DNA from: Polaromonas sp.
GTDB taxonomy: Bacteria; Pseudomonadota; Gammaproteobacteria; Burkholderiales; Burkholderiaceae_C
Direction: 5' to 3'
NCBI GenBank assembly: GCA_013205645.1
Contig: JABMMH010000031.1
Span: 1-8,462 of the forward strand
Length of the DNA stretch: 8,462 nucleotides
Shown: positions 6,131 through 8,462 of the stretch, piece by piece
Layout of the letters: every line of letters begins with the position of its first letter
Numbering within the stretch: position 1 is the stretch's first letter
The notes under the pieces: generated by a model
Told to the model about the DNA's origin: nothing
Seen by the model: the letters and a program-made list of their open reading frames with translations, nothing else
Databases searched by the model: none
Program-made: the position numbers and the translations under genes

Positions 6131-6672
6131 TGCAGACGCCACCAGGCCAAGCGCCATCTACCGAAGCCGCCGCCATTTTGCGACCCACAGCGCGCTTTAT
6201 GCTGTCGCACCCGGCGCACTTCATCGCGCTCGGTTTTGGCTCAGGCCTGAGCCCGCTGGCGCCCGGCACCGCCGGCACGCTGTGGGCCTGGCTGGCTTTT
6301 CTGGTGATGCAGCACTGGCTGACGGTCACGCAACTGGGCTGGGTCATTGCCGCCGCCTTGATGGTCGGCTGGTGGGCCTGCACGGTCACGGCGCAACACA
6401 TGAAAATCGCTGATTCAGGCCACATCGTCTGGGACGAAATAGCCGCGTTCTGGATTGTCTTGTGGCTACTCCTGCCAGCGAACTTCTTGGCTCAAATCGT
6501 CGCCTTTGCGCTGTTCCGCGCCTTCGACGCCTTGAAGCCCGGGCCGATGGCTTGGGCTGACAAGCACTTCAAAGGTTTCGGTGCGCGCGGCGGCTTCGGC
6601 ATCATGTTTGACGATGTGCTGGCGGCCTTTTGCACCTTGCTGGTCTTGGCTTTTTGGAAGCTGTGGTGGTGA
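6112..6672 (+). CDS. pgpA: phosphatidylglycerophosphatase A
   Basis: PgpA dephosphorylates phosphatidylglycerol phosphate to phosphatidylglycerol at the inner membrane. The 186-residue protein has the family pattern: GFGSGLSPLAPGTAGT at 41-56, VWDEIAAFW at 106-114 with D108 and E109, FRAFDALKPGP at 135-145, and GGFGIMFDDVLAAF near the C-terminus. Hydrophobic segments lie between about 57-95, 110-137 and 165-184, as expected for this small integral membrane enzyme. The N-terminal 30 residues are variable and Pro/Thr-rich. I chose ATG 6112; an in-frame TTG at 6076 would overlap thiL by 17 bases and adds 12 residues with no family support. No ribosome binding site is seen, but the mini-ORF from thiL ends on this ATG, so reinitiation is plausible. 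Its stop overlaps the pncC start by 4 bases. Confidence 0.93.
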   Translation: MTPIDTLQTPPGQAPSTEAAAILRPTARFMLSHPAHFIALGFGSGLSPLAPGTAGTLWAWLAFLVMQHWLTVTQLGWVIAAALMVGWWACTVTAQHMKIADSGHIVWDEIAAFWIVLWLLLPANFLAQIVAFALFRAFDALKPGPMAWADKHFKGFGARGGFGIMFDDVLAAFCTLLVLAFWKLWW

Positions 6673-7160
6673 ACTCTGTGACCTCTGCACGCCACACACT
6701 GACCGCGCAAGTGGCCGAGCAACTGCTGGCCAAAAAGCTGTTGATGGCCACGGCCGAAAGCTGCACCGGCGGCCTGATCGCCGCCGCCTGCACCGACCTG
6801 GCCGGTTCCAGCGTCTGGTTTGAGCGCGGCTTTGTGAGCTATTCCAACGCCGCCAAGACCGAGTTGTTGGGCGTTCCGGCCGACTTGATTGAAACCCATG
6901 GCGCCGTCAGCGAGCCGGTCGTCCGCGCCATGGTCGAAGGTGCGCTGCGGCATTCGCGCGCGCAAGTCGCCGTCGCCGTCACGGGCGTGGCCGGGCCGGG
7001 CGGCGGCAGCCCCGACAAGCCGGTTGGCACCGTCTGGTTTGGCTGGGCCACGCCGGATGGCGTGGTCACCGACAAGCGCTGCTTTGACGGCGACCGCCAG
7101 CACGTGCGCGAAGCCACCGTGCAACACGCGCTGCTGCGCCTGAAACAGCTCTTGGCTTGA
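6669..7160 (+). CDS. pncC: nicotinamide-nucleotide amidase, CinA C-terminal domain family
   Basis: PncC deamidates nicotinamide mononucleotide to nicotinate mononucleotide, recycling the NMN made by NAD-dependent DNA ligase into NAD. The 163-residue protein corresponds to the CinA C-terminal domain alone. Motifs: TAESCTGGLIAAACTD from residue 28, with S31 the expected active-site serine, GFVSYSNAAKTELLGV, GAVSEPVVRAM, and AVTGVAGPGGGSPDKPVGTVW. The start is GTG 6669, which overlaps the pgpA stop as GTGA; GGAAG at 6656-6660 lies 8 bases upstream. GTG 6666 and 6678 are alternatives. An upstream in-frame extension to 6630 lies within pgpA and is not supported. It appears to be the last gene of the plus-strand string. 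Older annotations call such proteins 'competence/damage-inducible protein CinA', but the N-terminal domain that defines full CinA is absent. Confidence 0.94.
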   Translation: MNSVTSARHTLTAQVAEQLLAKKLLMATAESCTGGLIAAACTDLAGSSVWFERGFVSYSNAAKTELLGVPADLIETHGAVSEPVVRAMVEGALRHSRAQVAVAVTGVAGPGGGSPDKPVGTVWFGWATPDGVVTDKRCFDGDRQHVREATVQHALLRLKQLLA

Positions 7161-7311
7161 CGCAGACCCGACCGGGCTGGCGCCGTACCTGGGTCAACAG
7201 ATCGCCAAAAAGAACACCGATCAGGGGCGAACTGCAAAAAAACTCATGTAAGCTTCTTGACAGCTAAAAAACCAGTGGGCGGAAATTCCGCCCCATAACA
7301 AGGAGTGGCCC
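7161..7311 (+). promoter_or_regulatory. intergenic region and probable promoter of the pnt operon
   Basis: These 151 bases separate pncC from pntAA. TTGACA at 7257-7262 is a consensus -35, but there is no convincing -10 16 to 18 bases further on. A-rich tracts (7208-7212, 7236-7242, 7266-7271) lie around it and could act as upstream elements. GACCC (7165-7169) and GGGTC (7191-7195) could close a hairpin after pncC, but no T run follows, so a terminator is not supported. The ribosome binding site AAGGAG (7300-7305) is 6 bases before the pntAA ATG and is the strongest in the window. Confidence 0.45.
7277..7293 (+). repeat. perfect inverted repeat upstream of pntAA
   Basis: The sequence GGGCGGAAATTCCGCCC has 8-base arms around a central A. 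As RNA it would form a hairpin with 6 G-C pairs and a 5-base loop that ends 6 bases before the AAGGAG ribosome binding site; as DNA it is a symmetrical site suited to a dimeric regulator. Which of these applies, if any, cannot be read from the sequence. No T run follows, so it is not a terminator. Confidence 0.6.
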
Positions 7312-8427
7312 ATGCTGATTGGGGTACCTGCTGAAATCATGACCGGCGAGACACGTGTCGCCGTCACGCCGGAAACGGCCAAAAAACTCAAAGCCCAAGG
7401 CCATACCGTTCGCGTTCAATCGGGTGCCGGCGTTGCCGCCAGCGTGCCCGACGCCGCTTACGAAGCGGTTGGCGTCGAGATCACCGATGCCGCTGGCGCT
7501 TACGCCTGCGACATCGTCCTCAAGGTGCGCTGCCCTGTGGACAGCGAGATGGCGCTTGCGCGTTCAGGCGGTGTCATCACCGGCATGCTGAACCCCTTTG
7601 ATGCGACCGGCCTGCAGCGTCTGGCCACCGCCGGCTTGACGTCTTTTGCGCTCGAAGCTGCACCCCGTACCAGCCGTGCACAAAGCATGGACGTGTTGTC
7701 GTCGCAAGCCAATATCGCCGGCTACAAGGCGGTCATCATGGCTGCCGACCGCTACCAACGCTTTTTCCCCATGCTGATGACAGCGGCCGGCACGGTCAAA
7801 GCCGCCCGCGTGGTGATTCTGGGCGTCGGCGTCGCGGGTCTGCAAGCGATTGCCACGGCCAAGCGGCTCGGCGCAGTCATTGAAGCCAGCGACGTGCGGC
7901 CCAGCGTGAAAGAGCAAGTCGAGTCACTCGGCGGCAAGTTCATAGACGTGGCTTACGAAACCGACGAAGAGAGCGAAGCCGCGGTCGGCGTCGGCGGCTA
8001 CGCCAAACCGATGCCGCCAAGCTGGCTGGCGCGGCAAAAAGTCGAAGTCGCCAAGCGCGTCGCTCAGGCCGACATCGTCATCACCACCGCCTTGATTCCG
8101 GGCCGCGCTGCGCCGGTGCTGGTCACCGAAGAGATGGTCAAGTCCATGAAGCCGGGCAGCGTGATCGTTGACTTGGCCGCACCGCAAGGCGGCAACTGCC
8201 CGCTGACCGAGCCCGGCCAAATTGTGGTCAAACATGGCGTGACTTTGATTGGCGAAACCAACGTGCCGGCCTTGGTGGCGGCAGATGCCAGCGCGCTTTA
8301 CGCCCGCAACCTGCTGGACTTCCTCAAGTTGATCATCAACAAAGACGGGGCACTGACGATTGACCTCGAAGACGACATCGTTGCCGCCTGCCTGATGACG
8401 CGCAATGGCGAAGTCACCAAAAAATAA
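7312..8427 (+). CDS. pntAA: NAD(P) transhydrogenase alpha subunit part 1 (NAD(H)-binding domain I)
   Basis: This is the soluble NAD(H)-binding subunit of proton-translocating transhydrogenase, which passes hydride from NADH to NADP+ using the proton gradient. The 371 residues have no membrane segment, matching the separate-subunit (Rhodospirillum rubrum type) layout rather than the fused E. coli PntA. Seen are GVPAE and GETRVAVTPE at the N-terminus and the RQD loop in PRTSRAQSMD (R119, Q124, D127; the spacing matches R127/Q132/D135 of R. rubrum). The dinucleotide-binding GVGVAG follows at 171-176 with D194 at the end of the second strand, then ITTALIPGRAAP and VIVDLAAPQGGNC. Alanine dehydrogenase is a related family, but the downstream gene and the RQD loop favour transhydrogenase. 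ATG 7312 is set by AAGGAG 6 bases upstream. Confidence 0.96.
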   Translation: MLIGVPAEIMTGETRVAVTPETAKKLKAQGHTVRVQSGAGVAASVPDAAYEAVGVEITDAAGAYACDIVLKVRCPVDSEMALARSGGVITGMLNPFDATGLQRLATAGLTSFALEAAPRTSRAQSMDVLSSQANIAGYKAVIMAADRYQRFFPMLMTAAGTVKAARVVILGVGVAGLQAIATAKRLGAVIEASDVRPSVKEQVESLGGKFIDVAYETDEESEAAVGVGGYAKPMPPSWLARQKVEVAKRVAQADIVITTALIPGRAAPVLVTEEMVKSMKPGSVIVDLAAPQGGNCPLTEPGQIVVKHGVTLIGETNVPALVAADASALYARNLLDFLKLIINKDGALTIDLEDDIVAACLMTRNGEVTKK

Positions 8428-8445
8428 TTTCTGAGGAAATAGACC

Positions 8446-8462
8446 ATGGAATTCGCCTCCCC
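8446..8462 (+). CDS. pntAB: start of the next pnt gene, probably alpha subunit part 2 (truncated)
   Basis: An ATG at 8446 follows GAGGA (8433-8437) by 8 bases and the pntAA stop by 18 bases. Only MEFAS and part of the next codon are visible before the window ends. In organisms with a separate pntAA, the next gene is normally the small membrane subunit pntAB followed by pntB. The identification rests on position alone. Confidence 0.65.

Noticed and set aside
7161..7200. Terminator after pncC formed by GACCC and GGGTC
   Set aside because: The stem is short with a long loop and there is no T run after it on the plus strand.
1..8462. tRNA, rRNA, CRISPR array or riboswitch (including a thiamine riboswitch before thiL)
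   Set aside because: No repeat-spacer pattern, RNA-gene sequence or THI-box-like segment was seen; only 34 bases precede thiL, too short for one.

Overview
The window looks like ordinary chromosome from a betaproteobacterium, most likely of the Burkholderiales and probably the family Comamonadaceae (Rhodoferax/Polaromonas type). The reasons are the moderately high G+C, the protein sequences, and the gene order rpe-gph-trpE divergent from apaG, followed by a membrane 'site-specific recombinase' family gene. The genus is an inference from remembered family resemblance, not from a search. I see no insertion sequence, phage gene, CRISPR array, rRNA or tRNA.

Left part, minus strand (read from 2604 down to 1): rpe (ribulose-phosphate 3-epimerase) and gph (phosphoglycolate phosphatase) overlap by 4 bases. 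After a gap of 272 bases comes trpE (anthranilate synthase component I), cut by the left window edge. The gap is not empty. It has an extended -10 promoter element and, almost at the predicted transcript start, a 27-codon reading frame with a Trp-Leu-Trp-Arg-Arg core. Stem-loops lie around and after the Trp codons. I read this as a trp operon leader peptide (trpL) with an attenuator-like leader RNA. It is the most interesting regulatory signal in the window, although I could not find a classical U-tract terminator.

Middle and right part, plus strand: after a short divergent intergenic region come apaG, a large multi-pass membrane protein of the family called 'site-specific recombinase', thiL (thiamine-monophosphate kinase), pgpA (phosphatidylglycerophosphatase A) and pncC (CinA C-terminal type nicotinamide-nucleotide amidase). 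Gaps are 34 bases or less or the genes overlap, so this looks like one co-transcribed, partly translationally coupled string. The functions are unrelated housekeeping ones: metal or stress related unknown (ApaG), thiamine diphosphate synthesis, phosphatidylglycerol synthesis and NAD salvage. At the thiL-pgpA junction an imperfect tandem repeat creates an 8-codon mini-ORF that overlaps both genes.

Right end: a 151-base intergenic region carries a -35-like hexamer, a perfect 17-base inverted repeat and a strong ribosome binding site. It leads into pntAA, the soluble NAD(H)-binding subunit of the proton-translocating transhydrogenase, and the first codons of the next subunit gene (pntAB), which runs off the right edge.
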